Assembly (NCBI GenBank): GCA_046566095.1
Contig: JBKHXI010000196.1
Location: 1-19,122 of the forward strand
Reading direction: 5' to 3'
Length of the DNA stretch: 19,122 nucleotides
Source: CAMPJU01 sp046566095
GTDB lineage: Bacteria > Pseudomonadota > Gammaproteobacteria > Xanthomonadales > Xanthomonadaceae
The position numbers and the translations under genes are program-made. Below the pieces are notes generated by a model, which saw nothing but the letters and a program-made list of their open reading frames with translations, did no database searches and was not told the DNA's origin. This document shows positions 10,690-17,710 of this stretch, piece by piece. The stretch's first letter is position 1. Every line of letters starts with the position of its first letter.

Positions 10690-10695
10690 ATCATA
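10690..10695 (-). promoter_or_regulatory. Candidate -10 element for ligA
   Basis: TATGAT on the minus strand, 5 of 6 matches to TATAAT, 9 nt before ATG 10680. The leader would be only about 3 nt. The hexamer begins 1 nt after the head of the hairpin repeat at 10697. No -35 match is seen, so this is tentative. Confidence 0.3.
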
Positions 10696-10696
10696 C

Positions 10697-10845
10697 GTAG
10701 GAGCGCCCCTCGGGCGCGATGCGGCGCGGCGGAAGACCATCGCGGGCAAGGCCCGCTCCTACGCGATGGCGCCCCGCCTGCAGGAGCGCCCCTTGGGCGC
10801 GACACGGCGCCGCGGAACAACATCGCGGGCCAGGCCCGCGCGTCC
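10697..10845. repeat. Cluster of four GTAGGA-head hairpin repeats between zipA and ligA
   Basis: Monomers at 10697-10719 (plus, stem GCGCCC/GGGCGC, loop CTC), 10740-10762 (minus, stem GCGGGC/GCCCGC), 10781-10802 (plus, head CAGGA, stem GCGCCC/GGGCGC) and 10823-10845 (minus, stem GCGGGC/GCCCGC, degraded head). They form two inverted pairs in tandem and occupy most of the 171-bp gap, from 6 nt after the zipA stop to 16 nt before the ligA start codon. Confidence 0.88.
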
Positions 10846-10851
10846 ATGGGC

Positions 10852-11598
10852 TCACCAACGGCCGGGACGGGTCAGCGGCGGGGCCTCGTGCTGGCGGTCG
10901 TAGGCGCGCAGTTCGTCGCGGATGTGGGCGATGCGCTGGCGGCCGAGGGCGTTGCGGTCGCCGTCGAGCACCACCGCGTCCAGCAGCTCGGCCATGCGCT
11001 GCGCGGTCGGCAGCATCGTCTCCCAGGCGTCCAGCGCCGGCAGCGGCGCCGGCAGGGTCAGGAAGAAGGCGATCGCCGGCGTGCGCAGCTCCTGGATCGA
11101 GGCCATGTCGAAGCTGCCCGGCTTGACGATGTTGGCCACGCTGAACACCGGCCCGCGCTCGGGATGGCCCTCGACCAGGCGGTGGAACACGTTCATGTGG
11201 CCGTACACCAGCCCGGCCTTCTCGGCGGCGACCACGATGTCCGGCCCGTGCAGCTGCTCGCCGGCGCGCGCGGCCAGGTACAGGGTCACGATCTTGTCGA
11301 AATCCTCGCTGGCGCGCTTGCCCAGCTCGCTGGCGCCGGCCGCGGCATCGCCTTCGAGGGTGCGCTCGAACAGGTCCAGTTCGCTCTGCAGCGTGGCCTC
11401 GCCCGGGGCGGACGGGTCGGCGGCCAGTTCGTCCTCCAGCTGCGCGCCGAGCGAGGGTTCGACCCGGCCGTCGCGGCCGCCCGCCTGCAGCCGGCGGCCC
11501 TGGCCCGGCCTGCCCGGCCGGCCGAAGAACCAGATCGCGGCCAGCAGCAGCAGCCCGGCGACCAGGATTCCGATACGCAGCAGGGTCACGTCGGACAT
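10852..11598 (-). CDS. zipA: Cell division protein ZipA
   Basis: A 248-residue protein that anchors and stabilises FtsZ filaments at the division site in the inner membrane. Residues 5-25 form the N-terminal transmembrane helix (LLRIGILVAGLLLLAAIWFF), followed by a basic GRPGRPGQGRR stretch. The linker is short, about 30-98, compared with the long Pro/Gln linker of E. coli ZipA (328 residues). The FtsZ-binding ZipA C-terminal domain covers about 100-235, with VYGHMNVFHR and VFSVANIVKPGSFD as recognisable segments. ATG 11598 has AAGGAG 7 nt upstream, a strong start. It lies between smc and ligA on the same strand, a conserved arrangement in this group. Confidence 0.93.
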   Translation of the reverse strand: MSDVTLLRIGILVAGLLLLAAIWFFGRPGRPGQGRRLQAGGRDGRVEPSLGAQLEDELAADPSAPGEATLQSELDLFERTLEGDAAAGASELGKRASEDFDKIVTLYLAARAGEQLHGPDIVVAAEKAGLVYGHMNVFHRLVEGHPERGPVFSVANIVKPGSFDMASIQELRTPAIAFFLTLPAPLPALDAWETMLPTAQRMAELLDAVVLDGDRNALGRQRIAHIRDELRAYDRQHEAPPLTRPGRW

Positions 11599-11605
11599 CG
11601 GGTGG

Positions 11606-11611
11606 CTCCTT
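11606..11611 (-). promoter_or_regulatory. Strong ribosome binding site of zipA
   Basis: AAGGAG on the minus strand, 7 nt before ATG 11598. This is one of the few textbook sites in the window. Confidence 0.75.
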
Positions 11612-11701
11612 GGGCGCCGGACGGGGCGTCTGCGGAAGGATAACGCCTCTGTCGTTGCGGACGCAGCCGGTGTCGTGCGGCTTGCTTGCCCGGCTGTCGA
11701 G

Positions 11702-11731
11702 AAGCAGGTCCCTCGCTGCGCCCGGGACGAC
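11702..11731. repeat. Solo arm of the GAGCGCAGCGAGGGACC repeat
   Basis: These 30 nt match the right arm of the palindrome at 4065-4094 with two differences and have no inverted partner nearby. It lies in the zipA-smc gap beside a GTAGGA hairpin pair. Confidence 0.8.
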
Positions 11732-11749
11732 GACACGCCGGTCGGATCC

Positions 11750-11826
11750 GTAGGAGCGCCCCTTGGGCGCGATCGCGCACGGCGGAGATTGCCGGTGCGG
11801 CGATCGCGGGCAAGGCCCGCTCCTAC
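11750..11826. repeat. Inverted pair of GTAGGA-head hairpins after smc
   Basis: Plus-oriented monomer 11750-11772 (stem GCGCCC/GGGCGC, loop CTT) and minus-oriented monomer 11804-11826 (stem GCGGGC/GCCCGC). The pair starts 20 nt after the smc stop codon in the direction of transcription. Confidence 0.9.
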
Positions 11827-11846
11827 GAGGGGGCGGTGCGTGGGGG

Positions 11847-14800
11847 TCAGGCGGCGCCGGCCAGGCGCGCGGCTTCGGCGAGGTCGACCGAGACCAGGCG
11901 GCTGACGCCGGGCTCGCGCATGGTCACGCCCGAGAGCTGGTGCGCGGCCTCCATCGTCGCCTTGTTGTGGGTGACGAACAGGAACTGGACCTGCTCGCTC
12001 ATCTCGGTGACCAGCGCGGTGAAGCGGCCGACGTTGGCCTCGTCCAGCGGCGCGTCGACCTCGTCGAGCAGGCAGAACGGCGCCGGGTTGAGCTGGAAGA
12101 TCGCGAACACCAGCGCCACCGCGGTCATCGCCTTCTCGCCGCCGGACAGCAGCGAGATGCTCGACACGCGCTTGCCCGGGGGCCGCGCCATGATCGTCAC
12201 GCCGGTGTCGAGCAGGTCCTCGCCGGTCAGCTCCAGGTAGGCGTGGCCGCCGCCGAACAGGCGCGGATAGATCGCCTGCACGCCGGCGTTGACCCGGTCG
12301 AAGGTGTCCTTGAAGCGGCCGCGGGTCTCGCGGTCGATGCGCCGGATCGCATCCTCCAGGGTCTCCAGCGCAGCGGTCAGGTCGGCGTTCTGCGCGTCCA
12401 AGTACTGCATCCGCTCGGCCGCCTCGGCGTGTTCGGAGATCGCGGCCAGGTTGACCGGCTCCAGCCGCCGCAGCTTCGCGTCGAGGTCGCCGACCGCCTT
12501 TTCCCAGGCGCCCGGTTCCGCTTCCTCCGGCAGCCCGGCCACCACTTCCTCGAGCGCGAAGCCCGCTTCGGCGACCGCCGCCGCCAGCTGCTCGGCCCGC
12601 AGTACCAGCGCCTGCTGGTCGAGCCGGCGCTGGGCGATGGCCTCGCGCTGGGCGATGGCCTGCTCGTCGCGCTGGTGGCGGGTCTGCTCCAGTTCGCGCA
12701 GGGCGTGGTCGATGCCTTCGAGCACCGAGCGCGCCTGGGCCAGCGCCTGTTCGCTGCGGACCCGTTCCTCCAGCGCCGCCTGCCGCTCGCGCTCGAGGGC
12801 GGTCACCGGGGCGTCGCCCTCGGACAGCTGCGCGGCCAGTTCGCCCAGGCGCGCGTCGAGCTGGCCGCGCTGGCCGCCCATGCGTTCGAGCGCCTGCACC
12901 AGGGCCACGACCTGGGCGCGCTGCGACTCCAGCGACAGCGCCAGGGCGTGCACCGCCTGGGCCGATTCGCGCGCGGCCTGTCGCGCCGTGTCGCGCGCCT
13001 CCGACAGCGCCCACCGCTCCGCCTCCAGCGCCTGGCGTGCGGTTTCCAGCTCGCCCATCCGCGCCACGGCCGATTCCAGGGTGGCGCGCGACTCGCGCGA
13101 CTGCGCAGCGCTCGTCTCCAGGGTGGCGGCCAGCTGCGCCAGTTCCGCGTCGATCCGCTCGATGCGGCCGCGGGCCGCGTCCAGCCGGCCCTGCTGGCCC
13201 TGCAGCTGGCCGGCCAGCTCCGAGACGCCGCGGTGCGCCAGGTACAGCGTGCGCTGCGCGTCCTCGCGCTGCTGTTCGGCGGCCAGGGCCTGGTCGCGCA
13301 GGGCGGTGGCCTGCGCGTCGAGCTCGCGCTCGCGCGCGGCCAGCGCCTCGATGTCCGCGCGCAGCGCCTGGATCTGCTTCTCGCGCAGCAGCGCGCCCTG
13401 CTGGGCGGCGCCCGAGCGCAGCACCCGCACCCAGCCGGCGCCGAGGCGCTCGCCGCTGCGGGTGATGACCGATTCGCCCTCGCCCAGCCGCGGCAGCAGC
13501 TCGCGCGCCTGCGCCAGGGTGTCGGCGGCGTGCAGCCGGGCCAGCAGCCGGCGGATCGCCGCCGGGCCGCGCACCCGCGCCGCCAGCGAGCTGGCCGGGT
13601 AAGCGGCCGCAGCGTCCGGCCCGTCGCCGCCCGCCACCAGCGCCAGCCGGCCGTCGCCCAGTTCGCCGAGCGCATCCACCAGCGCCTCCGGCGCCTCCAC
13701 CAGCACGCCCTCGATCAGCTGGCCGAGCGCGGATTCGACCGCGTTCTCCCAGCCGGCCTCGACCTGCAGCGACTCGCCGACCCGGCGCGCCGAATCCAGC
13801 CCGCGCCGGCGCAGCCACTCCAGCGCCGCGCCCTGCTCCTGGCCGAGCGCGGCGTGCTGCAGCGCCTCCAGCGAGGACAGCCGGCCGCGCGCGGCCTGGG
13901 CGTCCTTGCGCACCTCGGCCAGCTGGCCCTGGGTGTCGCGCTGGCGCTGTTGCAGGTCGGCGACCGCCTGCTTGCGGGTCTCGACCTCGGCGGCCAGGCC
14001 GTCGAGCGCGGCCTTCTGCTCGTCGTGCCTGGCCCGCACCGCCTCGAACGCCTCCGACAGCGCGGCCAGGTCCAGCCCGGCGCGCTCGGCGGCCAGCTGT
14101 TCGCGGCGGCGCTCGGCGTCCAGGGCCTGGCGGTCGAGGTAGTCCACGCGGGTGCGCTCGACGTCGCCGGCGCGCGCGGCCTCGGCCTGTTCGCGGCTGT
14201 GCGCGTCCCAGCGCTGCTGCCAGTCGGCCAGGCGCGCCTCGGCCTCGCGCAGCGCCTCCTGGCGCTGCTCGTCGGTCGCCTGGAGCCCGGCCAGTTCCGG
14301 CTCGGCGCGTTCGATCGAAGCGCGCAGTTCGGCCAGCCGGCCCTCGTCGCCGCTGATGTGCACGCCCAGTTCGGCCAGCGCGGTCTGCGCCTCCTCGCAC
14401 GCGCGCTGCAGGCGCTGCGCCATCTCCTTCTGGTGCGCGATCTGCTGCTCGATCCGCGCCAGCCGGCCGCCGGCCTCGTAGCCTTCGGCCTGCACCCGGC
14501 CCAGGTCCTCGGCCGCCCGCTCGCGGCGCGCGCGCTCCTCCTCGATCCGGCGCTCGGCCTCGCGCTGCTCGGCCACCAGCCGCTGCAGCGTGGTCTCCTC
14601 CTGCCCCAGCTTCTCGCGCATGCGCTGCAGCTTCGCGTCCAGCGCGCGGTATTCCAGCGCCTTCCACTGCGCGTCCTTGATCCTGCGCTCGCCCTGCAGC
14701 GCCTGGTACTGCTCGGCCTGGCGCGCCTGCCGCTGCAGGTGCTGCAGCTGCTTGCCGACCTCCTCGCGCAGGTCGTTGAGGCGGTCCAGGTTCTCGCGGG

Positions 14801-15359
14801 TGTGGCGGATGCGGGTCTCGGTCTCCCGGCGTCGCTCCTTGTACTTGGAGATGCCGGCGGCCTCCTCCAGGTACACCCGCAGGTCCTCGGGCCGGGCCTC
14901 GATGATCTGGCTGATCATGCCCTGCTCGATGATCGAGTAGCTGCGCGGGCCAAGGCCCGTGCCGAGGAACAGGTCGGTGATGTCGCGGCGGCGGCACTTG
15001 CTGCCGTTGAGGTAGTAGATGCTCTGGCCGTCGCGGCTGACCGTGCGCTTGACCGAGATCTCGTCGAAGGCGCCGTACTCGCCGGTGATGGTGCGGTCGG
15101 AGTTGTCGAAGATCAGCTCGACGGTGGCCTGCGAGACCGGCTTGCGCGCCGAGCTGCCGGAGAAGATCACGTCGGTCAGCGAGTCGCCGCGCAGGCGGCT
15201 GGCCGAGCTCTCGCCCATCACCCAGCGCACCGCGTCGATGATGTTGGACTTGCCGCAGCCGTTGGGACCGACCACGCCGGTCATGTTGGTGGGCAGGTGC
15301 AGGGTGGTCGGGTCGACGAAGGACTTGAAGCCGGACAGCTTGATGGTGGACAGGCGCAT
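11847..15359 (-). CDS. smc: Chromosome partition protein Smc
   Basis: A 1170-residue SMC ATPase, the core of bacterial condensin, which extrudes and organises DNA loops together with ScpA and ScpB. Walker A GPNGCGKSN lies at 31-39. Coiled coil, rich in Glu, Arg, Ala and Gln, runs about 170-500 and 660-1010. The hinge domain lies about 510-655 (ALEWLRRRGLDSARRVGES onward). The C-terminal head has the ABC signature LSGGEK at 1071-1076 and Walker B FCLLDEVDAPLDEANV with Asp1099 and Glu1100. Length is typical. The ATG at 15359 begins MRLSTIKLSGFKSFVD, the standard SMC start, though no strong ribosome site precedes it. Candidate promoters lie upstream in an AT-rich patch. zipA and ligA follow on the same strand. 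Confidence 0.98.
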   Translation of the reverse strand: MRLSTIKLSGFKSFVDPTTLHLPTNMTGVVGPNGCGKSNIIDAVRWVMGESSASRLRGDSLTDVIFSGSSARKPVSQATVELIFDNSDRTITGEYGAFDEISVKRTVSRDGQSIYYLNGSKCRRRDITDLFLGTGLGPRSYSIIEQGMISQIIEARPEDLRVYLEEAAGISKYKERRRETETRIRHTRENLDRLNDLREEVGKQLQHLQRQARQAEQYQALQGERRIKDAQWKALEYRALDAKLQRMREKLGQEETTLQRLVAEQREAERRIEEERARRERAAEDLGRVQAEGYEAGGRLARIEQQIAHQKEMAQRLQRACEEAQTALAELGVHISGDEGRLAELRASIERAEPELAGLQATDEQRQEALREAEARLADWQQRWDAHSREQAEAARAGDVERTRVDYLDRQALDAERRREQLAAERAGLDLAALSEAFEAVRARHDEQKAALDGLAAEVETRKQAVADLQQRQRDTQGQLAEVRKDAQAARGRLSSLEALQHAALGQEQGAALEWLRRRGLDSARRVGESLQVEAGWENAVESALGQLIEGVLVEAPEALVDALGELGDGRLALVAGGDGPDAAAAYPASSLAARVRGPAAIRRLLARLHAADTLAQARELLPRLGEGESVITRSGERLGAGWVRVLRSGAAQQGALLREKQIQALRADIEALAARERELDAQATALRDQALAAEQQREDAQRTLYLAHRGVSELAGQLQGQQGRLDAARGRIERIDAELAQLAATLETSAAQSRESRATLESAVARMGELETARQALEAERWALSEARDTARQAARESAQAVHALALSLESQRAQVVALVQALERMGGQRGQLDARLGELAAQLSEGDAPVTALERERQAALEERVRSEQALAQARSVLEGIDHALRELEQTRHQRDEQAIAQREAIAQRRLDQQALVLRAEQLAAAVAEAGFALEEVVAGLPEEAEPGAWEKAVGDLDAKLRRLEPVNLAAISEHAEAAERMQYLDAQNADLTAALETLEDAIRRIDRETRGRFKDTFDRVNAGVQAIYPRLFGGGHAYLELTGEDLLDTGVTIMARPPGKRVSSISLLSGGEKAMTAVALVFAIFQLNPAPFCLLDEVDAPLDEANVGRFTALVTEMSEQVQFLFVTHNKATMEAAHQLSGVTMREPGVSRLVSVDLAEAARLAGAA

Positions 15360-15398
15360 GCGCTGGTCGGACCCCGGGCCGCGCGATGCGCGCGGGCC

Positions 15399-15488
15399 AT
15401 GATGATGATCAGGATTAGATTATTTGCCTAACTAATTGTATTTAATAGGCGCAATGCGGACAGGTACGCCGCGATTCAGGCGAGTATA
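15399..15488 (-). promoter_or_regulatory. Candidate promoter region of smc with AT-rich patch
   Basis: Two -10-like hexamers can be read on the minus strand: TATACT (15488-15483, start near 15476) and TACAAT (15440-15435, start near 15428). The stretch 15399-15449 is strikingly AT-rich against the GC-rich surroundings and contains a short ATTAG/CTAAT inverted repeat (15413-15436). No convincing -35 is seen. bolA ends about 95 bp further upstream, so smc very probably has its own promoter here. Confidence 0.45.
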
Positions 15489-15513
15489 ACGGCCTGTATG
15501 GCCTCCGTTGCCC

Positions 15514-15585
15514 GTAGGAGCGCCCCTTGGGCGCGATTCGACTGCGCCGCCCGCCAGCGCAATCGCGGGCAAGGCCCGCTCCTAC
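15514..15585. repeat. Inverted pair of GTAGGA-head hairpins overlapping the bolA stop
   Basis: Plus-oriented monomer 15514-15536 (stem GCGCCC/GGGCGC) and minus-oriented monomer 15563-15585 (stem GCGGGC/GCCCGC). The GTAGGA head of the second monomer supplies the TAG stop codon of bolA (15584-15582). Confidence 0.9.
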
Positions 15586-15869
15586 GAGGTCGGTATTTCC
15601 CCGGGGGCGCGGGCGAAGATCGACAGGGCGTGGATGTCGGTCTGCATCATGTCGCCGAGCGCGGCGTAGACCAGGCGGTGGCGGGCCAGCGGCGTCAGCC
15701 CGGCGAAGGCGCGGCTGACGATGCGCACGTTGAAATGGCCGCGCCCGTCGCGCGCGCCGGCATGGCCGGCGTGGCGGGCGCTGTCGTCGACGATCTCCAG
15801 CGACTCGGGCGCCAGCGCCGCCTCCAGCGCGGCGCGCATGCGCGCGACCCGGCCTTCGCCCCCGCTCAC
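15582..15869 (-). CDS. BolA family protein
   Basis: A small BolA-fold protein of 95 residues. BolA proteins partner with monothiol glutaredoxins in iron-sulfur handling and, in E. coli, affect morphology and stress gene expression. Visible family features are RVARMRAALEAALAP at the N-terminus, ARHAGHAGARDGRGHF at 31-46, RHRLVYAAL at 63-71 and DIHALSI at 78-84 with the conserved His80. The chosen start, GTG 15869, overlaps the stop of the upstream YciI-like gene as GTGA, suggesting translational coupling. The alternative ATG 15839 would remove the first ten residues. The stop codon lies inside a hairpin repeat. Whether it is BolA itself or a paralogue cannot be told from the sequence. Confidence 0.88.
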   Translation of the reverse strand: MSGGEGRVARMRAALEAALAPESLEIVDDSARHAGHAGARDGRGHFNVRIVSRAFAGLTPLARHRLVYAALGDMMQTDIHALSIFARAPGEIPTS

Positions 15870-16186
15870 GGCAGCACCGGATTGAACGGGCGCACGTCGA
15901 CATGGGAATAGACGCCGGCGGCGACGTAGGGGTCGTCCTGCGCCCAGGCGACCGCCTCCTCCAGCGAGGCGAACTCGGCGATCACGATGCTGCCGCTGAA
16001 ACCGGCCGGGCCCGGGTCGCCGGCGTCGATCGCCGGGCACGGCCCGGCCACCAGCAGCCGCCCGGCGTCGCACAGCGCCCGCAGCCGCGCCAGATGCCCT
16101 TCGCGCGCGGCGCGGCGCCGGTCCAGCGTGCCCGGAGCGTCGTGCCCCTCGATCGCATACCACGCCCGCATGCCGGCGCTTCGCAT
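15866..16186 (-). CDS. YciI-like protein
   Basis: A 106-residue protein of the YciI/YCII ferredoxin-like alpha-beta fold. It begins MRSAGMRAWYAIEGHDAPGT and continues with the typical RRAAREGHLARLRAL and SIVIAEFASLEEAVAWAQDDPY, ending VDVRPFNPVLP. The biochemical role of this family is poorly defined; relatives include dimeric proteins with a conserved His-Asp pair. The first ATG (16186) is chosen because GGAAGGGG lies 6 nt upstream; the second ATG at 16171 has no such site. The gene overlaps bolA by GTGA and is divergent from scpA across a 412-bp gap. A TACCAT hexamer on the minus strand (16240-16235) could be its -10. Confidence 0.88.
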   Translation of the reverse strand: MRSAGMRAWYAIEGHDAPGTLDRRRAAREGHLARLRALCDAGRLLVAGPCPAIDAGDPGPAGFSGSIVIAEFASLEEAVAWAQDDPYVAAGVYSHVDVRPFNPVLP

Positions 16187-16192
16187 CCGTTT

Positions 16193-16200
16193 CCCCTTCC
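16193..16200 (-). promoter_or_regulatory. Ribosome binding site of the YciI-like gene
   Basis: GGAAGGGG on the minus strand, 6 nt before ATG 16186. It decides between two in-frame ATGs. Confidence 0.7.
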
Positions 16201-16322
16201 ACCCGCCGGAGCCTGCGCCGGCGACGATGCGGCAATGGTAGGCGCGGCACACCCACAGGCGAAACCCGCCCGCCTGCCGCCGCCCGCCCCGCCCCGGCGG
16301 CGCGCCCGCAGCCGCGGGCCAG

Positions 16323-16351
16323 TAGACAGCGCCCCTGCCATCCCGTAGGCT
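16323..16351 (+). promoter_or_regulatory. Candidate sigma-70 promoter for scpA-scpB-rluB
   Basis: A -35-like TAGACA (5 of 6 matches to TTGACA) at 16323-16328 and a -10-like TAGGCT at 16346-16351, with a 17-bp spacer. It would give a leader of about 240 nt before ATG 16599. Inferred from consensus only. Confidence 0.3.
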
Positions 16352-16598
16352 GCGACGCGAGAGAGAGGGAACCACGCAGCCGCCGCCCGCCCGAGGCGCG
16401 GCCACCGCACCAGCCGCCTCCCACCGCGTGCCGCCCGCAGGCGCCCGCGCAGCGGCCATGGTCCAGGCACGGTCCCACCGGTTTTCGAGCCGCACCGAAC
16501 ACCTGCGCCGCAGCGGCCGACGCCGCGCGCGTCGCGCATGCCGCAACCCGCGCCGCCGTCCCCCAGGCGCCGCCCAGCCCGCCCGGGCACGTGACCAG

Positions 16599-17537
16599 AT
16601 GAGCGAACCCAGCGCGCAGGCCGCGCCACCGCACAACCCGTCCATGCACCCCCAGCAGCGTGCGCCGCAGCAGCACGAGATGCCGCTGGCGATGGTGCTC
16701 GGCCAGCCGGTGCTGCAGATCCCGCAGGACCTGTACATCCCGCCGGACGCGCTGGAGATCATCCTCGACGCCTTCGAGGGACCGCTCGACCTGCTGCTGT
16801 ACCTGATCCGCCGCCAGAACCTGGACATCCTCGACATCCCGGTGGCCGAGATCACCCGCCAGTACGTCGACTACATCCAGGCCATGCACGAGATGCGCTT
16901 CGAGCTGGCCGCCGAGTACCTGGTGATGGCCGCCATCCTGGCCGAGATCAAGTCGCGGATGCTGCTGCCGCGCTCGGTCGTCGACGAGGACGAGGAAGGC
17001 GACCCGCGCGCCGAGCTGGTGCGCCGGCTGCAGGAGTACGAGCGCTTCAAGCAGGCCGCCGAGGACATCGACGCGCTGCCGCGGATGGAGCGCGACACCG
17101 CGCCGGCCGCGGCCTTCGTGCCCGACCGCGCCGCGGTGCGGCTGCCGCCGCCGGTGGACCTGCGCGAGATGCTGCTGGCCCTGCACGACGTGCTCAAGCG
17201 CGCCGAGCTGTACACCCAGGTGGCGATCAGGCGCGACGCGCTGAGCGTGCGCCAGCGCATGGGCGAGCTGCTGGCGCGGCTGGCGGACGGGCGCTTCCAC
17301 CGCTTCGAGAGCCTGTTCGAACCGCGCGAGGGCCGGCTGGGCGTGGTGGTGACCTTCCTCGGCCTGCTGGAGCTGGCCAAGGAGCACCTGCTGGACATCG
17401 TGCAGGAGGATCCGGTCGCGCCGGCGAAGGTCGGCCTGATCTACGTCAAGTCGCTGGCCAGCAGGGACACCGACGTCGCCGCCCTCGACCTCGCCAGCGA
17501 GTTCGACGACGACGCCGCCAACGACGACGTCTCCTGA
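16599..17537 (+). CDS. scpA: Segregation and condensation protein A
   Basis: A 312-residue kleisin that bridges the two SMC heads. The N-terminal kleisin domain starts with the hallmark FEGPLDLLLYLIRRQNLDILDIPVAEIT at 59-86 and continues through YLVMAAILAEIKSRMLLPR (107-125). The C-terminal winged-helix region includes VVTFLGLLELAKEHLLDIVQ (250-269). An acidic tail ends DDDAANDDVS. The first 57 residues are a low-complexity extension rich in Pro, Gln and Ala. ATG 16599 is preferred because the sequence upstream looks non-coding, but no clear ribosome site is seen; later ATGs at 16644 and 16680 are possible. It is followed by scpB after 173 bp and acts with Smc, encoded divergently about 1.2 kb away. 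Confidence 0.95.
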   Translation: MSEPSAQAAPPHNPSMHPQQRAPQQHEMPLAMVLGQPVLQIPQDLYIPPDALEIILDAFEGPLDLLLYLIRRQNLDILDIPVAEITRQYVDYIQAMHEMRFELAAEYLVMAAILAEIKSRMLLPRSVVDEDEEGDPRAELVRRLQEYERFKQAAEDIDALPRMERDTAPAAAFVPDRAAVRLPPPVDLREMLLALHDVLKRAELYTQVAIRRDALSVRQRMGELLARLADGRFHRFESLFEPREGRLGVVVTFLGLLELAKEHLLDIVQEDPVAPAKVGLIYVKSLASRDTDVAALDLASEFDDDAANDDVS

Positions 17538-17569
17538 CGACGGCGTGCCTCCAGGCCGGCGTGACCGCC

Positions 17570-17593
17570 CCCTCCCCCGCCTGCGGGGGAGGG
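17570..17593. repeat. GC-rich hairpin between scpA and scpB
   Basis: An 11-bp perfect stem (17570-17580 with 17583-17593, CCCTCCCCCGC type) and a 2-nt loop, followed by TTGGGGTGGGGG. Hairpins of this composition are, from memory, widespread between genes in many GC-rich proteobacteria. No T-run follows, so it is not a standard terminator; it lies 32 nt after the scpA stop. Confidence 0.75.
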
Positions 17594-17688
17594 TTGGGGT
17601 GGGGGCCAACGGAGCGGCAGCACCCGACGCCACCGCAACCTCGAAGACGCGGCAAGCACCGATTCCCGCACCCCCGCGCAAACGACGC

Positions 17689-17694
17689 CACAAT
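17689..17694 (+). promoter_or_regulatory. Weak candidate -10 for scpB
   Basis: CACAAT lies 16 nt before ATG 17711 in a gap that already holds a hairpin. It may give scpB its own start of transcription. No -35 is evident. Confidence 0.2.
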
Positions 17695-17710
17695 CCAAGA
17701 ACGCCACCGA

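Larger units (their letters stand above)
16187..16598. other. Divergent gap between the YciI-like gene and scpA
   Basis: I see no gene in these 412 bp. The open frame running into scpA from 16428 is Arg/Ala/Pro-rich, unlike a real protein. The gap holds the YciI ribosome site (GGAAGGGG, 16193-16200), a candidate -10 for it (16235-16240), a candidate scpA promoter (16323-16351), and a 7-bp GGCTGCG/CGCAGCC inverted repeat (16348-16354 with 16375-16381). Confidence 0.6.

Noticed and set aside
7786..11643. 1285-residue plus-strand frame across epmA, ligA and zipA
   Set aside because: It runs antisense to three well-recognised genes and through repeat DNA; composition is that of a shadow frame.
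11763..15431. 1222-residue plus-strand frame opposite smc
   Set aside because: Leu/Arg/Gln-rich periodic composition reflects the antisense of the SMC coiled coil; no independent support.
15399..15449. AT-rich patch considered as a phage attachment site or replication origin
   Set aside because: No integrase, flanking direct repeat, DnaA-box cluster or dnaA/gyrB neighbour is seen; a promoter is the simpler reading.
17561..17710. 50-residue N-terminal extension of ScpB
   Set aside because: It is encoded by the GC-rich hairpin and non-conserved DNA; the family N-terminus matches ATG 17711.
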